From CAYJFG01 sp964369405 (lineage in GTDB: Bacteria > Bacillota > Clostridia > Oscillospirales > Acutalibacteraceae): DNA of 64,000 nt. The notes below the pieces were generated by a model. It did not search any database. It was not told the DNA's origin and saw only the letters and a program-made list of their open reading frames with translations. The stretch lies in NCBI GenBank assembly GCA_964369405.1, contig CAYJGB010000007.1, positions 1-64,000 on the forward strand, read 5' to 3'. Shown here in pieces: positions 52,302 through 61,102 of the stretch. The translations under genes and the position numbers were made by a program. Position 1 is the stretch's first letter; each line of letters starts with the position of its first letter.

Positions 52302-52655
52302 TTATTGTGCAGTCATAATTATTTTTTGACCATCATACTCAAGCTCTAGTTGATTACCTTGCAACGTATATGTAAAAGTAAAATTCTTTTTAAGTTTATC
52401 ATCATTAATCGTTATTGTGCTGTCGCTTACTATACTAAGCCCACTTATAGAATTTTTTGCTCCTCCATAAGCTACAATCTCTACTGTTGCATTATCTTCT
52501 TCAAAATCTAAAGTTATGGTGGTCATATACTCTCCTTTACCTTCCCATTCTTTAGATTTAAGTTCATTGCTTAATGAATTAATTTTCTGTTGCGTACAAC
52601 TACAAAGTGTTATAAGCATTATAAAACTAATTAATAAAGTTATTATTCTCTTCAT
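52302..52655 (-). CDS. Small lipoprotein of unknown function
   Basis: The 117-aa product has a clear lipoprotein signal: MKRIITLLISFIMLITLCSC, with Cys20 in an LCSC lipobox. The mature part of about 98 residues is beta-rich (MTTITLDFEEDNATVEIVAY, NFTFTYTLQGNQLELEYDGQ), as in small lipocalin-like or lipoprotein domains with extracellular location. A weak GGAG site lies about 12 nt before ATG. I do not recognise a family. Confidence 0.75.
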   Translation of the reverse strand: MKRIITLLISFIMLITLCSCTQQKINSLSNELKSKEWEGKGEYMTTITLDFEEDNATVEIVAYGGAKNSISGLSIVSDSTITINDDKLKKNFTFTYTLQGNQLELEYDGQKIIMTAQ

Positions 52656-52765
52656 TTTTTATAATCACTCCAAATAAATTTCTCATTTATAAATATGAAG
52701 TAATTTATCAGCTTATGATAACACTTGTAATTTTTTTGGTAATTTTATTTTTTATAATATTTATA

Positions 52766-52794
52766 TTGATTAAGACTCAAAATGAGAGTATAAT
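52766..52794 (+). promoter_or_regulatory. Promoter of the hydrogenase-maturation operon
   Basis: TTGATT (52766-52771), a 17-bp spacer and a perfect TATAAT (52789-52794). Transcription would begin near 52801, giving a 140-nt leader before the first start codon. Confidence 0.8.
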
Positions 52795-52817
52795 AAGGGT
52801 AATAATTCTAATTATGA

Positions 52818-52907
52818 GGGTGCGTCCCGAATAAAAAGGTTAACTTAAAGATAAAATACAACTATCTGTAGTTCTATACCTTTTTATGGTGTAGGACTAT
52901 TATTTTT
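52818..52907 (+). promoter_or_regulatory. Attenuator-like 5' leader of the hydrogenase-maturation operon
   Basis: The leader can fold in two exclusive ways. Fold 1 is a 10-bp perfect helix ATAAAAAGGT (52831-52840) with ACCTTTTTAT (52878-52887). It encloses AGATA/TATCT (52849-52853 with 52863-52867) and follows a small GGG/CCC hairpin (52818-52828). Fold 2 is a 12-bp hairpin, 52869-52880 with 52888-52899 (two G-U pairs, 7-nt loop), followed by TTATTTTT, a classical intrinsic terminator. Both folds use ACC at 52878-52880. The terminator ends about 33 nt before the first ATG. I cannot match it to a known riboswitch class. Confidence 0.65.
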
Positions 52908-52940
52908 GAATAAATTTAATATTTAGAAAGGTGTTTTAAT

Positions 52941-53198
52941 ATGGAAACTAGAATAGCTCTAATAGGAATAATAATAGAAAACCAACCTGAAAATATAGAT
53001 GAAGTAAATAAAATGAACTCTATATTATCTGATTTTTCAAAGTTTATAATCGGCAGAATGGGAGTACCTTATAAAGAAAAAGATATAAATGTTATAAGTA
53101 TAGTTATAGATGCTCCACAAAATATTATAAGCTCTCTATCTGGAAAACTTGGAATGCTTAAAAACATATCTACAAAAACAGTCTATTCAAAAAGGTAG
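52941..53198 (+). CDS. TM1266-family protein, putative iron-only hydrogenase system regulator
   Basis: This 85-aa protein starts METRIALIGIIIENQPENIDEVN, the pattern of the TM1266 family. That family is encoded with hydE, hydG and hydF in many anaerobes and is annotated as a putative hydrogenase regulator, with an ACT/NikR-C-like fold and no DNA-binding domain. Further landmarks are IIGRMGVPYKEKDINVISI and the LSGKLGML segment. RBS GAAAGGTG precedes ATG. The gene is 7 bp upstream of hydE. Confidence 0.85.
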   Translation: METRIALIGIIIENQPENIDEVNKMNSILSDFSKFIIGRMGVPYKEKDINVISIVIDAPQNIISSLSGKLGMLKNISTKTVYSKR

Positions 53199-53205
53199 TG
53201 TAGAT

Positions 53206-54252
53206 ATGAAAAATTTAATAGATAAGCTAACAAAAGACCATGTACTAAGTAGAGATGAATTTATTTATTTGCTAAACAATTTAGATGAAAATTCAACTTT
53301 ATATTTACGTGACAAAGCAAAAAATATAACACTAAAAAACTTTGGAAATAAAATTTATATTAGAGGTTTAATAGAAATATCTAATATATGTAAAAACAAC
53401 TGTTATTACTGTGGTATTAGGCGTGACAACAAAAAAGTATCACGTTACAGACTATATAAAGACGATATTTTAAACTGTTGTGAAGAAGGTTACAAGTTAG
53501 GTTTTAGAACATTTGTAATGCAAAGTGGTGAAGATGGTTATTATAATGATGATATACTATGTGATATTATCAGCACAATTAGAAAGCAATATACTGATTG
53601 TGCAATAACTTTATCGCTAGGAGAAAGAAGTTATGAAAGCTATAAAAAGCTATATGATGCTGGTGCTAATAGATATTTACTAAGACACGAAACAGCTGAT
53701 AACTCTCATTACAGTAAACTCCACCCTAAAGAATTAACTTTGGACTATAGAAAAACCTGTCTTAAAAATTTAAAATCTATAGGTTTTCAAACTGGAACTG
53801 GATTTATGGTAGGTTCTCCTTTTCAAACAATCGAAAATATTGCTCAAGACCTTTTATTTATAAGCAGTCTAAACCCAGAAATGGTAGGTATTGGTCCATT
53901 TTTACCTCACAGCGATACTCCTTTTAACATATACAAAGGTGGCGATGTAGAGCTATGTTTAAACCTACTATCAATAATAAGACTTATGCTACCTTTTGCA
54001 TTAATTCCAGCTACTACTGCACTTGGTACTGCTGATAAAGACGGCAGAGAAAAAGGTATACTATGTGGTGCAAATGTAATAATGCCTAATTTATCACCAC
54101 TTAAAAATCGCAAACAATATTCACTCTATGATAACAAAATCGCAACTGGAGATGAATCAGCACAAAGCATTATAAACCTTAAAAACAAACTATCCACTAT
54201 TGGTTATCAAATTGTAACTAGTCGTGGCGACTATAATGCAACCAACTTATAA
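53206..54252 (+). CDS. hydE: [FeFe] hydrogenase H-cluster radical SAM maturase HydE
   Basis: This 348-aa radical-SAM enzyme works with HydG and HydF to build the 2Fe subcluster of the hydrogenase active site. The cluster motif CKNNCYYCGIRRDN is near residue 62, followed by the EGYKLGFRTFVMQSGED segment and SLGERSYESYK. The C-terminal TTALGTADKDGREKGI is typical. ATG at 53206 has an AAAGGTAG site. The open frame runs back to 53149 inside the previous gene, but that start overlaps it without a ribosome binding site. Confidence 0.95.
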   Translation: MKNLIDKLTKDHVLSRDEFIYLLNNLDENSTLYLRDKAKNITLKNFGNKIYIRGLIEISNICKNNCYYCGIRRDNKKVSRYRLYKDDILNCCEEGYKLGFRTFVMQSGEDGYYNDDILCDIISTIRKQYTDCAITLSLGERSYESYKKLYDAGANRYLLRHETADNSHYSKLHPKELTLDYRKTCLKNLKSIGFQTGTGFMVGSPFQTIENIAQDLLFISSLNPEMVGIGPFLPHSDTPFNIYKGGDVELCLNLLSIIRLMLPFALIPATTALGTADKDGREKGILCGANVIMPNLSPLKNRKQYSLYDNKIATGDESAQSIINLKNKLSTIGYQIVTSRGDYNATNL

Positions 54253-54279
54253 TTTACATATTGAAAGGAATGAATTTAG

Positions 54280-55698
54280 TTGTATAACTCAACATCTAAA
54301 GTAGCACAAGAATTTATTAATCATAAAGAGATTGAAGCTACTATTGAATACGCTCAACAAAATAGAAACAACTTAGAATTAATAGAAAGCATTTTAAAAA
54401 AAGCCTCTCTATGTAAGGGGATTAGCTATCGTGAAGCTGCTGTATTATTATTATGTGAGCTACCTGAACAAAATAAAATAATAGCAACACTAGCTAAAGA
54501 AATCAAACAAAAATTTTATGGTGACAGAATTGTTATGTTTGCACCACTATATCTATCTAACTACTGTGTTAATGGTTGTGTATATTGTCCTTATCACTAT
54601 CAGAATAAAACAATTTGTAGAAAAAAGTTATCTCAAGAAGAGATTAAAAAAGAAGTAATCGCTTTACAAGATATGGGACATAAGCGACTAGCTCTTGAAA
54701 CTGGAGAAGACCCGATAAACAGCCCTATAGAATATGTTTTAGAAAGTATTAAAACTATTTATTCTATAAAACATAAAAATGGTGCTATCAGACGTGTTAA
54801 TGTAAATATTGCCGCTACTACTGTAGAAAATTATACTAAATTAAAAGATGCTGGTATTGGTACATATATTCTTTTCCAAGAAACATATCACAAAGAAAAT
54901 TATGAAGCATTACACCCTACAGGTCCTAAGCATAATTATGCATATCATACAGAGGCAATGGACAGAGCTATGCAAGCAGGCATAGATGATGTAGGAATTG
55001 GTGTGCTGTTTGGACTTAATATGTACAAATATGATTTTGTAGGGCTACTAATGCATGCTGAACATTTAGAGAACACATACGGCGTAGGTCCTCATACAAT
55101 AAGCGTTCCTAGAATTTGCCCAGCTGATGATATCGATACAAATGATTTTACTGATGCAATTAGCGATGAGATATTCGAAAAAATAGTATCTATAATTAGA
55201 ATAGCAGTACCGTATACAGGTATGATTATCTCTACTAGAGAGTCGCAAAAAAGCCGTGAAAAAGTATTGGATTTAGGAATATCTCAAATAAGTGGAGGTT
55301 CGTGTACATCAGTAGGAGGCTATGATACTCCAGAGCCAGAAGAAGAAAACTCTGCACAGTTTGATATTTCTGACCATAGAAGTTTAGATGAAATTGTTAA
55401 CTGGTTGTTATCTTTAGGGTATATCCCTAGTTTTTGCACAGCATGTTATAGAGAGGGTCGAACAGGAGATAGATTTATGTCATTAATCAAGTCAGGACAA
55501 ATTATAAATTGTTGTCAACCAAATGCATTAATGACATTAAAAGAATATTTAGAAGACTATGCAAGCAGTGATACAAAAGAATTAGGCGAAAAAGTGATAA
55601 AAGAGCAAGTAGAGTTAATCGCAAGTGAAAAAGTTAAAAAGATAGCAAAAGAACATCTTTTTGAAATGACTACTGGTAAAAGAGATTTTAGATTTTAG
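54280..55698 (+). CDS. hydG: [FeFe] hydrogenase H-cluster maturase HydG (tyrosine lyase)
   Basis: This 472-aa radical-SAM enzyme cleaves tyrosine to give the CO and cyanide ligands of the hydrogenase active site. The N-terminal cluster motif CVNGCVYCPYHYQNK is near residue 96. The C-terminal auxiliary cluster cysteines are in CTACYREGRTGDRFM and the NCCQPNALMT end. The start is TTG at 54280, 10 nt after AAAGGA, because no in-frame ATG fits. It lies 27 bp after hydE. Confidence 0.95.
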   Translation: MYNSTSKVAQEFINHKEIEATIEYAQQNRNNLELIESILKKASLCKGISYREAAVLLLCELPEQNKIIATLAKEIKQKFYGDRIVMFAPLYLSNYCVNGCVYCPYHYQNKTICRKKLSQEEIKKEVIALQDMGHKRLALETGEDPINSPIEYVLESIKTIYSIKHKNGAIRRVNVNIAATTVENYTKLKDAGIGTYILFQETYHKENYEALHPTGPKHNYAYHTEAMDRAMQAGIDDVGIGVLFGLNMYKYDFVGLLMHAEHLENTYGVGPHTISVPRICPADDIDTNDFTDAISDEIFEKIVSIIRIAVPYTGMIISTRESQKSREKVLDLGISQISGGSCTSVGGYDTPEPEEENSAQFDISDHRSLDEIVNWLLSLGYIPSFCTACYREGRTGDRFMSLIKSGQIINCCQPNALMTLKEYLEDYASSDTKELGEKVIKEQVELIASEKVKKIAKEHLFEMTTGKRDFRF

Positions 55699-55735
55699 GC
55701 TTTAGCTATAAATTAAATATAAAGGAGCATTTTTT

Positions 55736-56923
55736 ATGAGTTTAAACGAAACACCACGTGCATCAAGAGTACATATAGGACTTTTTGGCAAAAGAAACAC
55801 AGGTAAGTCTTCTCTAATAAACGCTATAACTAATCAAACTATTTCTTTAGTATCAGACATAGCAGGAACAACAACAGACCCTGTTTATAAGTCAATGGAA
55901 ATCAACGGTATAGGCCCTTGTGTATTTATCGATACAGCAGGATTTGATGATATTGGTAAGCTTGGAGAGATGAGAATATCTCAAACTAAAAAAGCTATGA
56001 GTAAAACAGACATAGCAATACTTTTATTTACAGAAAAAAGCAGCGAAATAGAAAAGCAATGGTATGAGATGTTAAAAGAACAAAACACACCTGTGATACT
56101 AGTAATAAATAAAGTAGATATAATAAATTATGAGGAAATAAAAGCAGATATAATTAAAAGCTTTGATATAACTCCAATAACAGTAAGCGCAAAAACAAAC
56201 CATGGGATAGAGAGTTTAAGGGAAGCATTAATCGAGTCTTTGCCTGAAGATATAGCAGAAATAACGATTACAAACACTTTAGTAAAAGACGGAGATACTG
56301 TACTTCTTGTAATGCCACAAGATATACAAGCACCAAAAGGAAGATTAATTTTACCACAAGTGCAAACACTTAGGGAATTATTAGATAAAAAATGTATTGT
56401 GTTAAGCTGTACTACAGATAAACTTGATAACGCATTGTCAAGTTTAAAAAACTCACCAGATTTGATAATAACTGACTCTCAAGTTTTTAAGCAAGTATAC
56501 GAGAAAAAACCAAAAGATAGTAAACTATCTTCGTTTTCAACTTTATTTGCAAAGTATAAAGGTGACATAGATTACTTTGTACAAGGAGTAAAAGCATTTG
56601 AAAATATAGATGAAAACTCTAAAATTTTAATTGCTGAAGCCTGTACACACGTACCACTAAAAGAGGATATTGGTAGAGAAAAACTTCCTAAAATGCTTAG
56701 AAAACATTTTGGTGATAATTTAACTATAGTAAATGTAAATGGTGCAAATTTCCCACAAGATTTAAGCGAGTATGATTTAATAATACATTGTGGAGCATGT
56801 ATGTTTAATAGAAAATATGTACTTAACAGGGTAAAAAGTGCAAAAGAGCAAAATATACCTATGAGTAACTACGGTGTTGTAATAGCATATTTATCAGGTA
56901 TACTAGATAAAGTAGATTACTAA
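55736..56923 (+). CDS. hydF: [FeFe] hydrogenase maturation GTPase HydF
   Basis: This 395-aa scaffold assembles the 2Fe precursor and passes it to the hydrogenase. The N-terminal Ras-like GTPase has GKRNTGKSSLIN (residue 18), DTAGFDDIG near 66 and NKVD near 123. The C-terminal Fe-S domain has the conserved cysteines in EACTHVPLKEDIG (near residue 301) and HCGACMFNRKYV (near 352). RBS AAAGGAG precedes ATG. It ends the operon, with a terminator at 56943-56997. The hydrogenase itself is not in this window. Confidence 0.95.
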   Translation: MSLNETPRASRVHIGLFGKRNTGKSSLINAITNQTISLVSDIAGTTTDPVYKSMEINGIGPCVFIDTAGFDDIGKLGEMRISQTKKAMSKTDIAILLFTEKSSEIEKQWYEMLKEQNTPVILVINKVDIINYEEIKADIIKSFDITPITVSAKTNHGIESLREALIESLPEDIAEITITNTLVKDGDTVLLVMPQDIQAPKGRLILPQVQTLRELLDKKCIVLSCTTDKLDNALSSLKNSPDLIITDSQVFKQVYEKKPKDSKLSSFSTLFAKYKGDIDYFVQGVKAFENIDENSKILIAEACTHVPLKEDIGREKLPKMLRKHFGDNLTIVNVNGANFPQDLSEYDLIIHCGACMFNRKYVLNRVKSAKEQNIPMSNYGVVIAYLSGILDKVDY

Positions 56924-56942
56924 AATAACCAAAACAATCTAA

Positions 56943-56997
56943 AAAACTCCTTTGATAGACTTTACTAATATTTGTAAAATCTTTTCAAAGGAGTTTT
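56943..56997. terminator. Bidirectional terminator after hydF
   Basis: The perfect 13-bp arms AAAACTCCTTTGA and TCAAAGGAGTTTT have a 29-nt loop. It lies between hydF (+) and the DEAD-box helicase (-), which converge here. Confidence 0.8.
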
Positions 56998-57020
56998 AAT
57001 TTTGGCATAATACCTATTAA

Positions 57021-58832
57021 TTAAGTCTTGTTACGCTTTCTTTGTGTAACTCCAGCATTACTAGACTTTTGAGAACTGTTGCCTCTTCTTTCTTTTGGCT
57101 TTGAATATGATTCTCTGCCCTGTTTATCACTACTTTTTCTTTTCTTATCTTTGCTAACATCTTTTTTTCTGCTGTCTTTTCTGTTTCTATCTTTTTTACT
57201 ACCCTCTTTAAACATACTAGCAGTTACATCTTTTCCACTAATTGTAAATTCTTCTAGCTCGTTTAAAACTTGTTCTACTGTACCTACTGGCACTCCTACA
57301 ACTGAATAATCAGGGAAAATATCTATCTTTCCTAAGTCACTACCACTTAGACAAGAACTTTCTGTAACGGCTGCCACAATATGTTTTGGTGCTATTCTTT
57401 TTGCTCTACCTATATTGATTTTTATTTTTGCATAATCACCTGTAAATGTTCTTTTTGGTGAATCGCCATTATTGCTGTTTTCTCCGTTACTTTTTCTATC
57501 TCTCTTGTTTTTCTTTACTGGTATTATTTCTATTTGTTTTTTAGGTACTCCAAAATACAATTGCATTAAACTAGCTATTATCGTCTTGTCATCATAACCA
57601 CGCTCTTTTATAGCTTCTATTAATTCGTCGTAATCAAATCTACCCTCTTTTATTACTTCCTCTATTTTTGCTAGTTGCTTATTTTGCATCACTTTTTTTA
57701 GTGCGTCATTATTTGGTAATGATAACTCTTTAATTTGTGTTTTTATCAATCTACAAAGCTGTTTTAATCCAGACACTTGTCTGTTTCCACAACACATTGT
57801 TATTGCTAGTCCTTCTTTACCTGCTCGCCCTGTTCTTCCTATTCTATGAACATAATACTCTGTATTTTGTGGTATATCATAATTTATTACTAAGTCTATA
57901 TCACTTACATCTATACCTCTAGCTGCTACATCAGTTGCAATTAATGCTGTAGTTTTTCCACCTTTAAAGTCATTCATAACTTTTGTTCTTTGCATTTGTT
58001 TCATATCGCCATGTAATCCATCTGCATTAAACCCGTTTTTATGTAACTCTAAAGTTATTTCATCTACCATTCTTTTAGTGTTTGCAAATATTATTGTTCT
58101 TTTTGAATTGTAATAGTCAAGCAGTAAGTTTAATGCTTGCATTTTATAACCACTTGGAATATTATAAAAACCTTGCTCTATATTATCTACTGTAGCTTGT
58201 TTTATATTTATTGCTACTAATTCTGGGTCTTTTTGAAAATCTTTTGTCAGTGCCATTATTGATGGTGGCATTGTTGCTGAAAATAAAATTGTTTGTCTTT
58301 GCTCTGGTGCGTCTTGTAGTATAGTTTCTATATCTTCTTTAAATCCCATACTTAGCATTTCGTCTGCTTCATCTAGTATAATCATTTTAAGACCATCTAA
58401 TTTAAGTGTTTTTCTTCTAAGGTGGTCCATAATTCTTCCTGGTGTTCCTATTACTACATTTGCTCTTTTAAGTTTCATAATTTGTCTGTTCATATCTGCC
58501 CCACCATAAACTTCTGTTGCCGATATGTTATTTGTAAACTTAGAAAGCTTTTTCATCTCGTCACTTGCTTGAAGAGCTAGCTCCCTTGTAGGACAAATTA
58601 TTAAAACTTGCACACCTTTTTTACTACCTGCTTTAACTACTTCTATAGCAGGTATTCCAAATGCGATAGTTTTTCCTGTTCCTGTTTGACTTCTTCCAAT
58701 TACATCTTTACCCTCACGAATTAAAGGAATACTCTTTGCTTGGATTTCAGTAGGATTTTCAAAACCTAATTCTTCAATTGCCTTAAAGATATTTTCTGGT
58801 AAATTTAAATCCTTAAATGTTATTTGACTCAT
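57021..58832 (-). CDS. DEAD-box RNA helicase with DbpA-type C-terminal domain
   Basis: This 603-aa ATP-dependent RNA helicase likely acts in ribosome assembly or RNA turnover. The motifs are the Q motif (FENPTEIQAKSIP), SQTGTGKT (near 48), PTRELAL, TPGRIMD, DEADEML and SATMP in domain 1, then the ARGIDV and HRIGRTGRAG motifs in domain 2. A DbpA-like RNA-binding module (about 470-545, KIKINIGRAKRI) and a very basic Lys/Arg/Ser-rich tail (about 550-603) follow. Its length and tail fit CsdA/DbpA-type proteins. RBS AGAGGAC precedes ATG. Confidence 0.94.
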   Translation of the reverse strand: MSQITFKDLNLPENIFKAIEELGFENPTEIQAKSIPLIREGKDVIGRSQTGTGKTIAFGIPAIEVVKAGSKKGVQVLIICPTRELALQASDEMKKLSKFTNNISATEVYGGADMNRQIMKLKRANVVIGTPGRIMDHLRRKTLKLDGLKMIILDEADEMLSMGFKEDIETILQDAPEQRQTILFSATMPPSIMALTKDFQKDPELVAINIKQATVDNIEQGFYNIPSGYKMQALNLLLDYYNSKRTIIFANTKRMVDEITLELHKNGFNADGLHGDMKQMQRTKVMNDFKGGKTTALIATDVAARGIDVSDIDLVINYDIPQNTEYYVHRIGRTGRAGKEGLAITMCCGNRQVSGLKQLCRLIKTQIKELSLPNNDALKKVMQNKQLAKIEEVIKEGRFDYDELIEAIKERGYDDKTIIASLMQLYFGVPKKQIEIIPVKKNKRDRKSNGENSNNGDSPKRTFTGDYAKIKINIGRAKRIAPKHIVAAVTESSCLSGSDLGKIDIFPDYSVVGVPVGTVEQVLNELEEFTISGKDVTASMFKEGSKKDRNRKDSRKKDVSKDKKRKSSDKQGRESYSKPKERRGNSSQKSSNAGVTQRKRNKT

Positions 58833-58927
58833 TTACGTCCTCTTTTCTTAAAATTAATATATATTTGTTTAGCTTTTAACTTTTTATCTCAAAAATATTA
58901 AAACGCTATTATCTGCAAATACAAAAT

Positions 58928-58951
58928 GACGAGGTTATAATACACCTCGTC
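58928..58951 (-). terminator. Hairpin between the recombinase and the helicase
   Basis: The arms GACGAGGT (58928-58935) and ACCTCGTC (58944-58951) have an 8-nt loop. It lies 130 bp after the recombinase stop and 96 bp before the helicase start. The gap otherwise holds no recognisable gene. Confidence 0.55.
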
Positions 58952-59080
58952 AACAATATATCACAATTACCTATTAAAATGATAACATTAAATTATTAAA
59001 AAGTAAAGCATATTTTAAAGATAGTAAATTTAGGTTAGATTTCTACAAAAAAACAAGTATTTATGAGTTGTTTTTTAGGC

Positions 59081-60064
59081 TTATTTCTTCTTACTTTTAA
59101 CATTGCTAAGTGGATTTTTTTGTGATGCTTCTCTTAAACTTTGGCTAGATACATGAGTATATATTTCTGTAGTACCTAGATTTTCATGTCCTAATATATC
59201 TTTTAAAATTCTAATATCTACTTGTCCATGCTGATACATTAGAGTGGCTGCTGTATGCCTTAATTTATGAACTGAATAACCTTTATTATTAAGTCCGATT
59301 TTATTTAGATATTTGTACACCATTGCTTGTACTGTTTTAGGGCTTAATCTTCCACTTTGTCGACTAATAAAGACAGCTTTTTTATCCTTCGTTTTGTCTG
59401 GATTTCTAACAAGTAAATATTCTTTTAAAGCTTTTATACACGCATCGTTTAAATATATTTGTCTTTCTTTATTGCCCTTACCTACTACTCTAAGCGTTTT
59501 TTCTTTTAAATCTATATCGCCTAAGTTAATGCCTACCATCTCTGATAAACGTATACCACAATTCAAAAATATAGTTATTATGCAATAATCACGTTCTTTA
59601 TTAGGTCCGTCAACTGCATTTAATAACTCTAAACTTTCTTCTAAAGTTAAATAACGTGGCAATGTTTCTGCTTTTTTAGGAGCTTCTAATTCTTTTGAAG
59701 GGTCAACTTCTAATACATGAATTTTATTTGTTAGATACTTAAAAAAGTTCTTAATACTAGATGTTTTTCTTGCTCTAGTAGTGGCTGAATTTTTTCGTGA
59801 CCTAGCAATATAATTCATAAATTCAAATAAATCATTAAGTGTTATAGATTTTAAAAAAGATATATCAATATCTGTAATAGTAATTTTATCAAACTCTAAA
59901 TCTTTAGGAGCTACTCCTTTATAAACCTTTAAAAAGCGAAACAATGTACGTAAATCAGTATAATACTCAGTAATAGTAGTTTCTGACTTGCCTTTTATAT
60001 TCCACATATAGTTTAGATATTTTTGTAAATATTCAAATGAATTAATAGAGTATTCTTCTTTCAT
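59081..60064 (-). CDS. Tyrosine site-specific recombinase (Xer-like)
   Basis: This 327-aa recombinase has the N-terminal SAM-like core-binding domain (about residues 10-120) and the catalytic domain. The active residues are Arg in GIRLSEMVG (near 175), Lys in the beta hairpin VGKGNKERQ, His-x-x-Arg in HKLRHTAAT (near 265), His in ILGHENLGTTEIYTH and the Tyr of IYTH. Its composition and full active site are those of XerC/XerD-type chromosome dimer resolvases. No phage or integron genes are next to it. ATG at 60064 has AAAAGGA 9 nt upstream; the longer frame starts at a TTG. Confidence 0.9.
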   Translation of the reverse strand: MKEEYSINSFEYLQKYLNYMWNIKGKSETTITEYYTDLRTLFRFLKVYKGVAPKDLEFDKITITDIDISFLKSITLNDLFEFMNYIARSRKNSATTRARKTSSIKNFFKYLTNKIHVLEVDPSKELEAPKKAETLPRYLTLEESLELLNAVDGPNKERDYCIITIFLNCGIRLSEMVGINLGDIDLKEKTLRVVGKGNKERQIYLNDACIKALKEYLLVRNPDKTKDKKAVFISRQSGRLSPKTVQAMVYKYLNKIGLNNKGYSVHKLRHTAATLMYQHGQVDIRILKDILGHENLGTTEIYTHVSSQSLREASQKNPLSNVKSKKK

Positions 60065-60137
60065 AGCATACAATCCTTTTTATAAAATCAAATAATTATA
60101 TCATAAAAACAGCAAATAATAAAGTTTTACTTAAATT

Positions 60138-60360
60138 TTATCACACTCTAACTGTTAGTAACATAAATGTTTTGCTCAATTTTTCATCACGCTCTAAGCG
60201 TGACAACATAAAAGTTTTACTCAATTTTTTTCAAAAAATTGTGGTGTTTGAGGCAAAGCCTCAAGGTCTGCCCTTGACCTTAAGCGTTAAGCGATTTTTT
60301 GAGGGTGAATTTTTCTCCAGAGGAGAAAAAGAGGGAGCTTTTTGCAAGAAAAAAAGTTCC
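60138..60360. repeat. Intergenic repeat and palindrome cluster
   Basis: Two imperfect copies of a unit of about 47 bp, reading TCAC-CTCTAA ... CAACATAAA-GTTTT-CTCAATTTTT, start near 60140 and 60187. The second contains the hairpin CACGC/GCGTG. Downstream come GAGGC/GCCTC near 60250 and TTTTTCTCC/GGAGAAAAA (60308-60330). No ORF with a ribosome binding site covers the 377-bp gap. The pattern recalls repeated intergenic elements common in clostridial genomes. Confidence 0.6.
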
Positions 60361-60441
60361 CTTTAATAGTATGATTTAGATAAAACAAACGGAAAACACT
60401 TACACAAAATTAATTAACCAACTATTTAAGCCATTTATTTC

Positions 60442-61095
60442 TTAAGATATTTTTTCCATTAATCTTTTTATGTTCTCTTCTATACTTTTTATTATTTCTT
60501 TAAATTCTTCGTCACTTTTTCCACTAGGGTCATCAAGTCCCCAGTTCTCTGCATATTGAGATGGTACATTTGGACAACTTACATTGCAACCCATAAATAT
60601 AACTACATCTGGTGATGGAATATCATCAACAGTTTTGTTAAATTGAGTTTCTTCCATATCAATATTATATATCTCTTTTATCAATCTTACTGCATCTTGA
60701 TTGATTTGATTTTTAATAATTGTACCTGCAGAGTAACTCTCAAACACTTCACTTCCATAAAGTTTACCTAGTGCTTCTGCCATTTGACTTCTGCATGAGT
60801 TATGATTACAGACAAATGCAACTTTAGGTTTTCCATCGCACTTTATATCTGGTTTAAAATTATCAAAATCATACTCTATATCTGTGTTTCCATCATCTCC
60901 AAAGTAATGTATTGCATTAACTGGACATTTCTTTTCACAACCATGACAACCGTGTACACAACCATTTCCATATACTACTTTTGGTTTTCCTATTTCTTCG
61001 TCTGGTTTATATACACCATGTTTACACATATCATTACAGACCATACAGCCTATACACTCTTCGTAATTTATCACTGGATACCATGTTTTGCTCAT
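60442..61095 (-). CDS. Ferredoxin - arsenate reductase (LMW-PTP type) fusion protein
   Basis: The 217-aa product joins two domains. Residues about 1-70 have cysteines for two 4Fe-4S clusters (CIGCMVCNDMCKHG, CVHGCHGCEKKCPVN). Residues about 90-215 are a low-molecular-weight phosphatase/ArsC domain with the P-loop CNHNSCRS (CX5RS) near 97 and the Asp motif near GLDDPSG. A dedicated electron donor fused to an arsenate reductase is plausible but unusual. ATG at 61095 is used: AAGGA is about 11 nt upstream. The acr3 remnant ends at 61103, so this is the normal spacing of consecutive genes. A longer frame to 61116 has no ribosome binding site. Confidence 0.85.
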   Translation of the reverse strand: MSKTWYPVINYEECIGCMVCNDMCKHGVYKPDEEIGKPKVVYGNGCVHGCHGCEKKCPVNAIHYFGDDGNTDIEYDFDNFKPDIKCDGKPKVAFVCNHNSCRSQMAEALGKLYGSEVFESYSAGTIIKNQINQDAVRLIKEIYNIDMEETQFNKTVDDIPSPDVVIFMGCNVSCPNVPSQYAENWGLDDPSGKSDEEFKEIIKSIEENIKRLMEKIS

Positions 61096-61102
61096 ATTTT
61101 TT

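Noticed and set aside
59081..60064. Integrase of a prophage or integrative element
   Set aside because: There are no phage, relaxase or cargo genes and no attachment-site duplication nearby, and the protein looks like a housekeeping Xer recombinase.
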